Below are positions 1-7,939 of a DNA stretch of 64,000 bases, in pieces. Under the pieces are notes generated by a model. That model was not told the origin of the DNA and searched no databases. It was given only the letters and a program-made list of their open reading frames with translations. The first letter of the stretch is position 1; every line of letters begins with the position of its first letter. The position numbers were made by a program, and so were the translations under genes. This DNA comes from Streptomyces hiroshimensis (GTDB lineage Bacteria; Actinomycetota; Actinomycetes; Streptomycetales; Streptomycetaceae). The stretch is from contig NZ_BMUT01000010.1 of the NCBI RefSeq assembly GCF_014650335.1, positions 216,154 through 280,153 on the forward strand, in the 5' to 3' direction.

Positions 1-199
1 GAGCCCTCTTGGGCATGCCCATGCCCATCATGCTCATGACGCCGCCCACGACGCCGCCGATCGCGATGATGGCGACGCCGACCCAGAACCCGGCCGGCTT
101 CGCGGCCACCGTGAAGGCACCGGAGACGCAAAAGCCGATGAAGGCGATCGTGACACCGGTCCAGGCGGCCGGGGTGTGTCCGTGGCTGGTACCCGCCAT
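1..199 (-). CDS. HGxxPAAW-family small membrane protein (3' end off window)
   Basis: Partial gene: the ATG is at 199 and the C-terminus runs off the left edge after 66 codons. The N-terminus reads MAGTSHGHTPAAW, the HGxxPAAW signature, followed by two hydrophobic segments at about residues 14-30 and 37-55 and a Met/Gly-rich stretch. It is a small actinobacterial integral membrane protein of unknown role. It lies downstream of and on the same strand as trpE and the Trp-associated membrane protein, as usually seen in Streptomyces trp loci, so co-transcription is likely. No enzymatic motif is visible. Confidence 0.85.
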   Translation of the reverse strand, partial: MAGTSHGHTPAAWTGVTIAFIGFCVSGAFTVAAKPAGFWVGVAIIAIGGVVGGVMSMMGMGMPKRA

Positions 200-308
200 G
201 ACTAAGACTCCTCGTTGCTGTGGCGCGCCCGCGGGCGCGGAGAACGCTCATGGTCATTGTCCCCGACGGCCGCGGCGGCCTCGATCCGGGGGGAGGCGGT
301 AGGGCGTG

Positions 309-896
309 TCACGCCCTCGTGGGGTCCTCGCCGCGGTCGAGGGCCTTCCACAGCTCCTCGGGGCGCTCCGGGTCCGGGGCGGTGCGGGTGCGGCGCGGGC
401 GCGGGGTGCCGTCGCGCTCGTACCGCCCGGACATGGCCGGCCAGTGACGGCCGAAGCGCAGGGCGAGGAGCCCCGCGAGCAGCAGCAGGACACCGCCCGC
501 GAGGGCGACCCACGGCCAGGCGGTGTGGCTGACGTTGTCGATGGCGCCGCTGGTGAGCCCGTTGGCCTTGGCGGCCTGCTCGTCCAGCGCGGAGGTGTCG
601 CCCGCGCCGGTGACCGCGGCGGCCACGACCCCGGCGCCCGCGAGGACGAGCCCGGCGGACACCACGGTGCGCCAGACGCCGCGGACGGCGAAGACCGCGA
701 CCAGGGCGGCGAGGCCGACCACGGCGAGGGCGCCGGGCAGGCCGGTGACGTCCTGGCCGCTGACGTGCTTGGTGACGGTGCTCTGGGCGACGGTGGTCGT
801 GCCCTCGGCCCAGGTGCGGCCGCCTGCGAGCAGGGCGAGGGCGGCGCCGGCCGCGCCCAGGAGCAGTGCGGGGCCTACGGTTCTTCCTGTGCTCAC
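309..896 (-). CDS. Trp-biosynthesis-associated membrane protein (TIGR02234-like)
   Basis: A 195-aa protein from GTG 896, beginning VSTGRTVGPALL. A longer in-frame extension overlapping trpE is possible, but it is Arg-rich and unlike a protein N-terminus. I see four hydrophobic segments, at about residues 8-27, 50-68, 75-95 and 130-150, then a charged Arg/Pro-rich tail. Size, topology and position immediately downstream of trpE (49-nt gap) fit the actinobacterial Trp-biosynthesis-associated membrane protein family, whose biochemical role is unknown. Co-transcription with trpE is inferred from spacing. Confidence 0.85.
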   Translation of the reverse strand: MSTGRTVGPALLLGAAGAALALLAGGRTWAEGTTTVAQSTVTKHVSGQDVTGLPGALAVVGLAALVAVFAVRGVWRTVVSAGLVLAGAGVVAAAVTGAGDTSALDEQAAKANGLTSGAIDNVSHTAWPWVALAGGVLLLLAGLLALRFGRHWPAMSGRYERDGTPRPRRTRTAPDPERPEELWKALDRGEDPTRA

Positions 897-945
897 GGGT
901 CCACTATCCCTTGTGGGTGGTTTGTCGGCGCTGCCGGGGTGGCGC

Positions 946-2472
946 CTAGGCGAGACGGTTGGCGGTGTGCACGGCGCGCAGCACCGCCGCCGCCTTGTTG
1001 CGGCACTCCGCGTCCTCCGCCGCCGGGTCGGAGTCGGCGACGACACCCGCGCCCGCCTGGACGTAGGCGGTGCCCTCCTTCAGGACGGCCGTGCGGATGG
1101 CGATGGCGGTGTCGGAGTCCCCGGCGAAGTCCAGGTAGCCGACGCAGCCGCCGTACAGGCCGCGGCGGGACGGCTCCAGCTCCTCGATGATCTGCATGGC
1201 GCGCGGCTTGGGCGCGCCGGAGAGCGTGCCGGCCGGGAAGCAGGCGGTGAGCACGTCGAAGGCGGTGCGCCCGGCGGCCAGGCGGCCGGTGACCGTCGAG
1301 ACGATGTGCATCACGTGGCTGTAGCGCTCGATCGACATGAAGTCGACGACCTCGACGCTGCCGGGCTCGCAGACCCGCCCCAGGTCGTTGCGGCCGAGGT
1401 CGACGAGCATCAGGTGCTCGGCGCGCTCCTTGGCGTCGCCGAGGAGCTCCTCGGCGAGCGCGGCGTCCGCCTGCGGGGTGGCCCCGCGCGGCCGGGTGCC
1501 GGCGATGGGGTGCACCATGGCCTGCCCGTCCTCGACCTTGACGAGCGCCTCCGGGCTGGAGCCGACGACGTCGAACCCGTCGAACCGGAACAGGTACATA
1601 TACGGACTCGGGTTCGTCGCCCGCAGCACGCGGTAGACGTCGAGCGCGGCGGCCGTGCAGGGCGTCTCGAAGCGCTGCGAGGGCACGACCTGGAAGGCCT
1701 CGCCGGCGCGGATGCGCTCCTTGATGTCCTCGACGGCCGCCATGTAGTCCGGGCCGCCCCAGCGGGCGGTGTAGCCGGGCAGCTCGGAGGGCGGCAGGGC
1801 GGTGGGGGCCGAGGGCGCGGGGCGGTGCAGGTCGGCGGCCATCGCGTCCAGGCGGGCGACGGCGTCGGCGTACGCCTCGTCCACGCCGGTGTCGAGGTCG
1901 TTGTGGTTGATCGCGTTGGCGATCAGCAGGACGGTGCCGTTCCAGTGGTCGAGGACGGCGAGGTCGGAGGTGAGGAGCATGGTGAGCTCGGGCAGGCCGA
2001 GGGGGTCGCGGTCCTCGCCGCCGTGCTCCCCGATCTTCTCCAGGCGGCGGACGACGTCGTAGCCCAGGTAGCCCACCATGCCGCCGGTGAAGGGCGGCAG
2101 TCCGGCACCCTCTATGAGGTCGCGCGGGGTGTGCAGGGCGGCCACGGTGGCGCGCAGCGCCTCCAGCGGGTCGCCGTCGGTGGGGACGCCGACGGGAGGG
2201 GTGCCCAGCCAGTGGGTGCGGCCGTCGCGCACGGTGAGGGTCGCGGCGCTGCGGACGCCCACGAACGAATAGCGCGACCAGGTGCGGCCGTTCTCCGCGG
2301 ACTCCAGCAGGAAGGTCCCGGGCCGTTCGGCGGCGAGCTTGCGGTACAGGCCGACGGGGGTGTCGCCGTCGGCGAGGAACCGCCGGGTGACCGGGATGAC
2401 CCGGCGGTCCTTCGCGAGCGTGCGGAAGGTGTCGGCGTCCGGGGTGATGTCACCGGTGGTCGTGGCAGCCAT
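946..2472 (-). CDS. trpE: Anthranilate synthase component I
   Basis: A 508-aa enzyme converting chorismate plus glutamine-derived ammonia to anthranilate, the first committed step of tryptophan synthesis, working with a TrpG amidotransferase not found in this window. The N-terminal domain carries the LLES tryptophan-binding motif at residues 55-58, so feedback inhibition is expected. The chorismate-binding domain shows HPIAGTRPRG and GTLSGAPKPRAM and spans about residues 230-500. ATG 2472 was chosen because it lies 11 nt after the hisI stop. The hisI-trpE-membrane protein order suggests one transcript serving both pathways. Length is normal for the family. Confidence 0.97.
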   Translation of the reverse strand: MAATTTGDITPDADTFRTLAKDRRVIPVTRRFLADGDTPVGLYRKLAAERPGTFLLESAENGRTWSRYSFVGVRSAATLTVRDGRTHWLGTPPVGVPTDGDPLEALRATVAALHTPRDLIEGAGLPPFTGGMVGYLGYDVVRRLEKIGEHGGEDRDPLGLPELTMLLTSDLAVLDHWNGTVLLIANAINHNDLDTGVDEAYADAVARLDAMAADLHRPAPSAPTALPPSELPGYTARWGGPDYMAAVEDIKERIRAGEAFQVVPSQRFETPCTAAALDVYRVLRATNPSPYMYLFRFDGFDVVGSSPEALVKVEDGQAMVHPIAGTRPRGATPQADAALAEELLGDAKERAEHLMLVDLGRNDLGRVCEPGSVEVVDFMSIERYSHVMHIVSTVTGRLAAGRTAFDVLTACFPAGTLSGAPKPRAMQIIEELEPSRRGLYGGCVGYLDFAGDSDTAIAIRTAVLKEGTAYVQAGAGVVADSDPAAEDAECRNKAAAVLRAVHTANRLA

Positions 2473-2483
2473 GGCAGCGGAGC

Positions 2484-2861
2484 CTACTTGCCCAGCGGGA
2501 GGACGTCGGCATCGAAACAGGTGCGGTCGCCTGTGTGGCAGGCGGCGCCCACCTGGTCGACCTTGACGAGGAGGGCGTCCTTGTCGCAGTCGAGGGCCAC
2601 GGACTTCACGTGCTGGACGTGTCCGGACGTGTCGCCCTTGACCCAGTACTCCCCGCGGCTGCGGCTCCAGTAGGTGCAGCGGCCGGTGGTCAGGGTGCGG
2701 TGGAGCGCCTCGTCGTCCATCCAGCCGAGCATGAGCACCTCGCCGGTGTCGTACTGCTGGGCGATGGCGGGGATCAGTCCGTCGGCGCTGCGCTTGAGGC
2801 GGGCGGCGACGGCGGGGTCGAGGGAGGACGCGGGGGCGGTGTTGCCGGTCATGGGGTCCAT
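2484..2861 (-). CDS. hisI: Phosphoribosyl-AMP cyclohydrolase
   Basis: A 125-aa monofunctional HisI that opens the purine ring of phosphoribosyl-AMP, the third step of histidine synthesis. It has the family core with YWSRSRGEYWVKG in the middle and the metal-binding DCDKDALL and ACHTGDRTCF segments near the C-terminus, including conserved Cys and Asp ligands. No PR-ATP pyrophosphohydrolase domain is fused. The start may be ATG 2861 or the ATG three codons later (2852); neither has a convincing ribosome binding site. It sits 11 nt upstream of trpE and apart from the main his operon at 5.2-11 kb. Confidence 0.96.
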   Translation of the reverse strand: MDPMTGNTAPASSLDPAVAARLKRSADGLIPAIAQQYDTGEVLMLGWMDDEALHRTLTTGRCTYWSRSRGEYWVKGDTSGHVQHVKSVALDCDKDALLVKVDQVGAACHTGDRTCFDADVLPLGK

Positions 2862-2926
2862 TCTGCCGCGCGGACGGCCGGGACCCCCCGAACGGGCCTG
2901 TCAGTGGCGTACGGCATGCTTCGCCC

Positions 2927-3769
2927 ATGAGTACTCCGCCCTCGAACTCCCCGCAGCCCCCCGGTGGCGGCGGTGGGTTCGGCCCGCCGCAGCAGTTCGG
3001 GCCGCCGTCAGCCCAGCCGCCCGCCCAGCCCTACGGACAGCCGCAAGCGCCGCAGGGATACGGCCAGCAGCCCGGCTTCGGTCAGCAGCCGGGTTTCGGC
3101 CAGTACGGTCAGCAACAGCAGTACGGGCAGCAGTTCGGCCAGCCGATGCCGCCCCCGCCCCCGCCGCCCTCGGGTGGCAACGGCGCGAAGGTCGCCGCGA
3201 TCGTCATCGGCTGCGTGCTGGTGGTCGGCCTCATCGTGGGCGGCATCATGCTGACCGCGGGCGACAAGAAGGACGACAAGCCGGTCGCCAAGCCGAGGAC
3301 CTCGTCGGCCCCGTCGGCGGCGCCCTCCGCGCCCGCCGTGGACCCGAGCGCCCCGGGCACCGACCCCTCCGGCCCGGATCCGTCCTCCTCCGGTTCGCCG
3401 TCGGTCTCCCGCGTGCCGTACGTGGTGCTCAAGCCCGGCCAGTGCTTCGACCACCCGCGGATGTCCATCGGCATCACCGAGGTGAAGACGAAGCCCTGCA
3501 GCGGTCCGCACGACGGCGAGGTCATCGCCAACGAGACCCTGACGGGCAAGTTCGACTCCGAGCTGGACATCCAGACCAAGGCCCGGGAGATGTGCAAGAA
3601 GGACGCGCAGGATCGTATGCGCTCCATAACCGACGGCAAGAACTACTACTCGTACGTGCTCTACCCGACCCCGGTCACCTACGCCCGCGGCCAGGACAAG
3701 ATCACGTGTTCGATGACGCTGAGCGTCTCGCAGGGCGGCCAGAAGATGGACAAGCCGCTGCCCGAGTAA
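2927..3769 (+). CDS. Pro/Gly/Gln-rich single-pass membrane protein with septum-formation-like C-terminal domain
   Basis: A 280-aa protein. Residues 1-83 are low-complexity Pro/Gly/Gln, with repeats such as GFGQQPGFGQ. One transmembrane helix lies at about 88-110, followed by a Pro/Ser/Ala linker (about 118-163). The C-terminal extracytoplasmic domain (about 165-280) begins LKPGQCFD and has four cysteines, including CSGPHDGEV. This resembles the Septum_form/DUF4190-type architecture of actinobacteria. The function is unknown; an exported sensing or cell-envelope role is inferred from topology only. It is divergent from hisI across a 65-bp gap. Confidence 0.75.
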   Translation: MSTPPSNSPQPPGGGGGFGPPQQFGPPSAQPPAQPYGQPQAPQGYGQQPGFGQQPGFGQYGQQQQYGQQFGQPMPPPPPPPSGGNGAKVAAIVIGCVLVVGLIVGGIMLTAGDKKDDKPVAKPRTSSAPSAAPSAPAVDPSAPGTDPSGPDPSSSGSPSVSRVPYVVLKPGQCFDHPRMSIGITEVKTKPCSGPHDGEVIANETLTGKFDSELDIQTKAREMCKKDAQDRMRSITDGKNYYSYVLYPTPVTYARGQDKITCSMTLSVSQGGQKMDKPLPE

Positions 3770-3815
3770 GCGCGGGGGCGTGGCACCGGCAGGGGGCCGG
3801 CCGTAGGGTGGCGCC

Positions 3816-4448
3816 ATGTCGACCCACGCCCAGCGCGAACGTCTGCTCCTCGCCGACCTGTTGGAGTCGGCGGGCCCGAACGCCCCGACGCTCTGTGACG
3901 GCTGGCGGGCCCGTGACCTCGCGGCCCACGTCGTCGTGCGCGAGCGCCGCGCCGACGCCGCCGCCGGGATCGTGCTCAAGCCGCTGGCCGCGCGCCTGGA
4001 GCGGGTGCAGGCGGAGTTCGCCGCCAAGCCCTACGAGGAGCTGATCCAGCTCATCCGCACCGGGCCGCCGCGGCTGTCGCCGTACGCCCTCAAGCAGATC
4101 GACGAGGCCGCGAACACCGTCGAGTTCTACGTGCACGCGGAGGACGTGCGCCGGGCCCAGCCGGAGTGGGCCCCGCGCGAGGTGGACCCCGTCTTCGCGG
4201 ACGCCCTGTGGGCCCGGCTGGAGCGGGTGGCCCGGATGCTCGGCCGCAGATCGCCCGCCGGCCTGGTCCTGCGCCGCCCCGACGGCCGTACGGCGGTCGC
4301 CCGGCGCGGCGCCCCGGTGGTGACCGTCACCGGGGAGCCCGGCGAGCTGACCCTCTTCGCCTTCGGCCGCCAGGCGGCCGCCCGGGTGGAGCTGGAGGGC
4401 GAAAAGGACGCGGTGGCCAAGGTGGAGGCGGCAAAGCTGGGAATCTGA
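3816..4448 (+). CDS. TIGR03085-family metal-binding (DinB/maleylpyruvate isomerase-like) protein
   Basis: A 210-aa cytoplasmic protein. The N-terminal half is a four-helix DinB/MDMPI-type bundle with CDGWRARDLAAHVVVRE and, later, VEFYVHAEDVRRA; these supply the His residues expected to bind a divalent metal. The C-terminal part (about 140-205) is a small alpha/beta SCP-like domain ending in VTGEPGELTLFAFGR. This matches the actinobacterial TIGR03085 family. The substrate is unknown; mycothiol-dependent chemistry is only a family-level guess. It has its own start 46 nt after the preceding gene. Confidence 0.85.
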   Translation: MSTHAQRERLLLADLLESAGPNAPTLCDGWRARDLAAHVVVRERRADAAAGIVLKPLAARLERVQAEFAAKPYEELIQLIRTGPPRLSPYALKQIDEAANTVEFYVHAEDVRRAQPEWAPREVDPVFADALWARLERVARMLGRRSPAGLVLRRPDGRTAVARRGAPVVTVTGEPGELTLFAFGRQAAARVELEGEKDAVAKVEAAKLGI

Positions 4449-4486
4449 GGTTCCGTGCCGGACCGACTCCGAAGAGGTGCCCTGCC

Positions 4487-5023
4487 ATGGCGTACACCAG
4501 CAGATCCGCCCACTCCGCCCCCGCGTCCGCGCCGCCCTCGGCCGGCTTCTCCCTGGGGATCCTCCTGCTCCGGATGATGCTCGGCATCATCATGGTCGCG
4601 CACGGCACGCAGAAGCTGTTCGGCTGGTGGGACGGGCCGGGCCTCGACGGGACGGCGAAGGGCTTCCAGCTCTGGGGCTATCCCGCGCCCAAGGCGATGG
4701 CCGTCATCGCCGGCCTCAGCGAGGCGCTGGGCGGCGCCGGCCTCTTCCTCGGCCTCCTCACCCCGCTCGCCGCGGCCGCCGTGCTGGGCACGATGGTCAA
4801 TGCGCTCGGGGTGACGTGGGACGGCGGGTTCCTGCTCCCGAAGGGCGTGGAGTTCACCCTGCTGGTCGCCGTCTCGGCGGCGGCGCTCGCCCTCACGGGC
4901 CCCGGCAGGTACGCGGCGGACGCCCACCTGCCGGTGCTGCGGCAGCACCGGCTGTCCTACGGGGTCGGCGCGATCGCCCTCGCCCTGGTGACGGGGGCGA
5001 TCTTCCTGCTGATCCGTGACTAG
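4487..5023 (+). CDS. DoxX-family membrane protein
   Basis: A 178-aa integral membrane protein from ATG 4487, preceded by a GAAGAGG-like ribosome binding site. The DoxX fold is visible as four to five hydrophobic helices (about 22-42, 65-85, 90-110, 118-138, 152-172), with VAHGTQKLFGWW after helix 1, a hallmark of the family. DoxX relatives are linked to redox homeostasis or quinone-associated processes in actinobacteria; nothing here fixes a substrate. It ends just upstream of a paired palindromic repeat and converges on hisF. Confidence 0.9.
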   Translation: MAYTSRSAHSAPASAPPSAGFSLGILLLRMMLGIIMVAHGTQKLFGWWDGPGLDGTAKGFQLWGYPAPKAMAVIAGLSEALGGAGLFLGLLTPLAAAAVLGTMVNALGVTWDGGFLLPKGVEFTLLVAVSAAALALTGPGRYAADAHLPVLRQHRLSYGVGAIALALVTGAIFLLIRD

Positions 5024-5054
5024 CCTCCGGCGGATCTTCACCCGGCTGCGGAGC

Positions 5055-5104
5055 GGTCCGGCACCGCCGGGCTGCCGTGCTGTGGCTTGTCGCCGTTGCG
5101 GCGG
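5055..5104 (+). repeat. 50-bp dispersed palindromic element, copy A1
   Basis: The unit is GGTCCGGCACCGCCGG (16 bp), 20 variable bases, then CGCCGTTGCGGCGG (14 bp). It forms the left arm of an inverted pair with copy A2, separated by 11 bp, so the two could fold into one large hairpin. It lies between the convergent doxX-like gene and hisF. Confidence 0.85.
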
Positions 5105-5115
5105 AAGAAGATCGC

Positions 5116-5165
5116 CCGCCGCAACGGCGAGGCACCACGACGGCGCGGTCCGGCGGTGCCGGACC
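5116..5165 (-). repeat. 50-bp dispersed palindromic element, copy A2 (inverted)
   Basis: Reverse-strand copy of the same 50-bp unit: both conserved end blocks are identical to copy A1, and the 20-bp core is partly conserved. It ends 10 bp before the hisF stop codon. In this position the pair could act as a bidirectional transcription terminator, which is inference from placement. Confidence 0.85.
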
Positions 5166-5175
5166 TACCTCGGGC

Positions 5176-5931
5176 TCACCGGACCGGGTGGCCCGCCTCG
5201 TGCAAGGCATTCTTGACGTCGGCGATTCTCAGGTCTCCGAAGTGGAAGACCGACGCGGCCAGGACCGCGTCCGCGCCTGCCGCCACCGCCGGAGCGAAGT
5301 GCTCCAAACGTCCCGCGCCGCCGCTCGCGATGACCGGCACCGTGACGTGCCCCCGCACGGCCGTGATCATCTCGGTGTCGTAGCCGTCCTTGGTGCCGTC
5401 GGCGTCCATGGAGTTCAGCAGGATCTCCCCGGCGCCGAGCTCCGCCGCGCGGTGGGCCCACTCGACGGCGTCGAGGCCGGTGCCGCGGCGGCCGCCGTGC
5501 GTCGTCACCTCGAAGGAGCCCGACGGGGTGCGGCGCGCGTCCACGGACAGGACCAGCACCTGCCGCCCGAACCGCTCCGCGATCTCGCGGATCAGCTCGG
5601 GCCGCTCGATGGCCGCCGTGTTGACGCCCACCTTGTCGGCACCGGCCCGCAGCAGCTTGTCGACGTCGGCCGCGGTGCGCACGCCGCCGCCGACGGTCAG
5701 CGGGATGAAGACCTGCTCGGCCGTGCGGCGGACCACGTCGTAGGTGGTCTCGCGGTTGCCGGAGGAGGCGGTGATGTCGAGGAACGTCAGCTCGTCGGCG
5801 CCTTCGCGGCCGTAGACCTTGGCCATTTCCACGGGGTCGCCGGCGTCGCGCAGGTTCTGGAAGTTGACGCCCTTGACGACCCGGCCGTTGTCCACGTCCA
5901 GGCAGGGGATGACTCGGACCGCCAGGGTCAT
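5176..5931 (-). CDS. hisF: Imidazole glycerol phosphate synthase cyclase subunit
   Basis: A 251-aa (beta/alpha)8 barrel that, with HisH, converts PRFAR and ammonia to imidazole glycerol phosphate plus AICAR. Catalytic aspartates are at residue 12 (in IPCLDVDNGRVVKG) and 131 (in VLSVDARR). Phosphate-binding loops LTVGGGVR and VIASGGAG are intact. It starts at ATG 5931, overlapping the ridA stop by 4 nt, so it is translationally coupled. It is the last gene of the his operon and is followed by the paired repeat that may end transcription. Confidence 0.97.
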   Translation of the reverse strand: MTLAVRVIPCLDVDNGRVVKGVNFQNLRDAGDPVEMAKVYGREGADELTFLDITASSGNRETTYDVVRRTAEQVFIPLTVGGGVRTAADVDKLLRAGADKVGVNTAAIERPELIREIAERFGRQVLVLSVDARRTPSGSFEVTTHGGRRGTGLDAVEWAHRAAELGAGEILLNSMDADGTKDGYDTEMITAVRGHVTVPVIASGGAGRLEHFAPAVAAGADAVLAASVFHFGDLRIADVKNALHEAGHPVR

Positions 5932-6329
5932 GTGCTCGTTGCTCCTCGGTACGCTTCCAGCTCTACTTCGACCAGCACGCGCGAGTCGACGAAGCCGGAG
6001 ACGACGACCAGGGTCGCCGCCGGGCGGACCGCGTCGAAGAGCTCCTTGTGGGCACGGCCCACCTCGTCCACGTCTCGCGCGTGGGTCAGATACATCCGGG
6101 TGCGGACGACGGCCTCGGGGCCGAGGCCGAACCGCTCCAGGGCGGCAAGGGCGTTGCCGAAGGCCGATTTGGCCTGTTGGTACGGATCGCCCTCGCCGTT
6201 CAGCACGGTGCCGGTGAACGGCATGGTGCCGGACACCAGCACCCGGTCTCCCGCCGCGACGGCGCGCGCACAACCGAAGGCCTCTTCCCAGGGACTGTCG
6301 CTCTGCACACGCTGCACGGCTTCGGTCAT
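5928..6329 (-). CDS. RidA-family (YjgF/YER057c/UK114) deaminase-like protein
   Basis: A 133-aa protein with the Rid fold: VLVSGTMPF in the N-terminal half, then VVRTRMYLTHARDVDEV carrying the conserved Arg, then ATLVVVSGFVDSRVLVEVELEA. RidA proteins hydrolyse reactive enamine/imine intermediates released by PLP enzymes. Four-nt overlaps link it to both priA (upstream) and hisF (downstream), so it is a fixed member of the his operon. Whether it serves histidine synthesis specifically is unknown; it could belong to a Rid subfamily other than RidA itself. Confidence 0.9.
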   Translation of the reverse strand: MTEAVQRVQSDSPWEEAFGCARAVAAGDRVLVSGTMPFTGTVLNGEGDPYQQAKSAFGNALAALERFGLGPEAVVRTRMYLTHARDVDEVGRAHKELFDAVRPAATLVVVSGFVDSRVLVEVELEAYRGATST

Positions 6330-7054
6330 ACGGACACAGCCTCCAGGGCCTCTTCCAAGGTGAACGCCTTGGCGTAGAGGGCCTTTCCGACGATGGCGCC
6401 TTCGACACCCTCCGGTACCAGGTTGGCGATAGCCCGCAGATCGTCAAGGGAGGAGACCCCGCCGGAGGCGACGACCGGCTTGTCGGTGGCCGCGCAGACG
6501 TTCTTCAGCAGCTCCAGGTTGGGGCCCTGGAGGGTGCCGTCCTTGGCGATGTCGGTGACGACGTAGCGGGCGCAGCCCTCGGAGTCGAGGCGGGCGAGGG
6601 TCTCGTAGAGGTCGCCGCCGTCGCGGGTCCAGCCGCGGCCGCGCAGGGTGGTGCCGCGGACGTCCAGGCCGACCGCGATCTTGTCGCCGTGCTCGGCGAT
6701 GACCTTGGCGACCCACTCGGGGGTCTCCAGGGCGGCGGTGCCGAGGTTGACGCGGGTGCAGCCGGTGGCGAGGGCGGCGGCGAGCGAGGCGTCGTCGCGG
6801 ATGCCGCCGGACAGCTCGACCTTGATGTCCATGGCCGCGGCCACCTGGGCGATGAGCTCGCGGTTGTCGCCGGTGCCGAACGCGGCGTCGAGGTCGACCA
6901 GGTGGAGCCACTCGGCGCCCGAGCGCTGCCATTCCCGCGCGGCGGCGAGCGGCTCACCGTACGACGTCTCGGAGCCGGACTCGCCATGGACCAGCCGGAC
7001 GGCCTGCCCGTCACGGACGTCGACGGCGGGGAGCAGTTCGAGGCGGTGCGTCAT
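6326..7054 (-). CDS. priA: Bifunctional HisA/TrpF isomerase PriA
   Basis: A 242-aa (beta/alpha)8 barrel catalysing the ProFAR (histidine) and probably also the PRA (tryptophan) Amadori rearrangement. Catalytic Asp12 lies in AVDVRDG and Asp168 in VTDIAKDG. Arg20 and the Arg140-Trp142 segment (RGRGWTRDGG) correspond to the PriA residues known to allow two substrates. ATG 7054 was chosen over upstream in-frame codons because it gives the family length. Actinobacteria typically lack a separate trpF, and none is in this window. It overlaps ridA by 4 nt. Confidence 0.95.
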   Translation of the reverse strand: MTHRLELLPAVDVRDGQAVRLVHGESGSETSYGEPLAAAREWQRSGAEWLHLVDLDAAFGTGDNRELIAQVAAAMDIKVELSGGIRDDASLAAALATGCTRVNLGTAALETPEWVAKVIAEHGDKIAVGLDVRGTTLRGRGWTRDGGDLYETLARLDSEGCARYVVTDIAKDGTLQGPNLELLKNVCAATDKPVVASGGVSSLDDLRAIANLVPEGVEGAIVGKALYAKAFTLEEALEAVSV

Positions 7055-7130
7055 GAATACGACCTTACGGTGGAGGTACGAACGGGCTGGGCGCCGCGGG
7101 CCGTCGGCGCGGGGACGGAGAGGTGGCGGG

Positions 7131-7775
7131 TCACAGCGTTCCCAGCCAGTTGCGGAGCAGCGTCGCACCGGCGTCGCCGGACTTCTCGGGGTGGAACTGG
7201 GTGGCCCACAGCGGGCCGTTCTCCACGGCGGCCACGAAGGGCTCGCCGTGCGTGGCCCAGGTGACCTTGGGGGCGCGGATGTTGGGGTTGGTCACCTCCA
7301 GGCTCCACTCGCGCACCGCGTAGGAGTGCACGAAGTAGTAGCGGGTGTCCGCGTCGAGGCCGGCGAAGAGCTGCGAGTCCTCGGCGGGGGTGACGGTGTT
7401 CCAGCCCATGTGCGGGACGACGTCCGCCTTGAGGGGCTCGACGACGCCGGGCCACTCGTCCAGGCCCTCGGTCTCCACGCCGTGCTCGATGCCGCGCTCG
7501 AAGAGGATCTGCATGCCGACACAGATGCCCATCACCGGGCGGCCGCCGGAGAGCCGGCGGCCGACGATCCAGTCGCCGCGGGCGGCGCGCAGGCCCTGCA
7601 TGCAGGCCGCGAAGGCGCCGACGCCGGGGACGAGGACGCCGTCGGCGTTCATGGCCTTCTCGTAGTCACCGGTGATCTCGACGTCCGCGCCGACGTGGGC
7701 GAGGGCGCGCTCGGCGGAGCGGACGTTGCCGAAGCCGTAGTCGAAGACGACGACCTTCTTCTTCGGGGCGCTCAT
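7131..7775 (-). CDS. hisH: Imidazole glycerol phosphate synthase glutamine amidotransferase subunit
   Basis: A 214-aa class I glutamine amidotransferase supplying ammonia to HisF. The nucleophile is Cys85 in GICVGMQ, the oxyanion region is VPGVGAF, and the His/Glu pair lies in TQFHPEKSGD near the C-terminus. ATG 7775 overlaps the stop of the upstream 55-aa membrane ORF by 4 nt (ATGA). A 76-nt gap separates it from priA, the only sizeable gap in the operon. Confidence 0.97.
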   Translation of the reverse strand: MSAPKKKVVVFDYGFGNVRSAERALAHVGADVEITGDYEKAMNADGVLVPGVGAFAACMQGLRAARGDWIVGRRLSGGRPVMGICVGMQILFERGIEHGVETEGLDEWPGVVEPLKADVVPHMGWNTVTPAEDSQLFAGLDADTRYYFVHSYAVREWSLEVTNPNIRAPKVTWATHGEPFVAAVENGPLWATQFHPEKSGDAGATLLRNWLGTL

Positions 7776-7939
7776 GACCACAGTCCTTCGATCCGGAGGG
7801 TGCCGGCGGCCAGGCACATCGCGGCGCCTATCCCGAGCAGCACGATGATGCCCTTGGGCATGCCCTGCTTGAGGAAGGAGATGATGCCGCCGACCAGGAA
7901 CAGGCCGACGACGATGAGCGTGGTGTTCAGGCCGTTCAC
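7772..7939 (-). CDS. 55-aa membrane protein embedded in the his operon
   Basis: A 55-aa ORF from GTG 7939, beginning VNGLNTTLIVV. Two hydrophobic segments (about residues 6-22 and 30-48) are separated by the basic turn KQGMPKG. The start overlaps the hisB stop by 4 nt (GTGA) and the stop overlaps the hisH start by 4 nt (ATGA), so coupled translation is strongly suggested. I recall a similar small hypothetical at this place in other Streptomyces. No function is known; a small regulator or membrane tether of the pathway is speculation. Confidence 0.8.
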   Translation of the reverse strand: MNGLNTTLIVVGLFLVGGIISFLKQGMPKGIIVLLGIGAAMCLAAGTLRIEGLWS

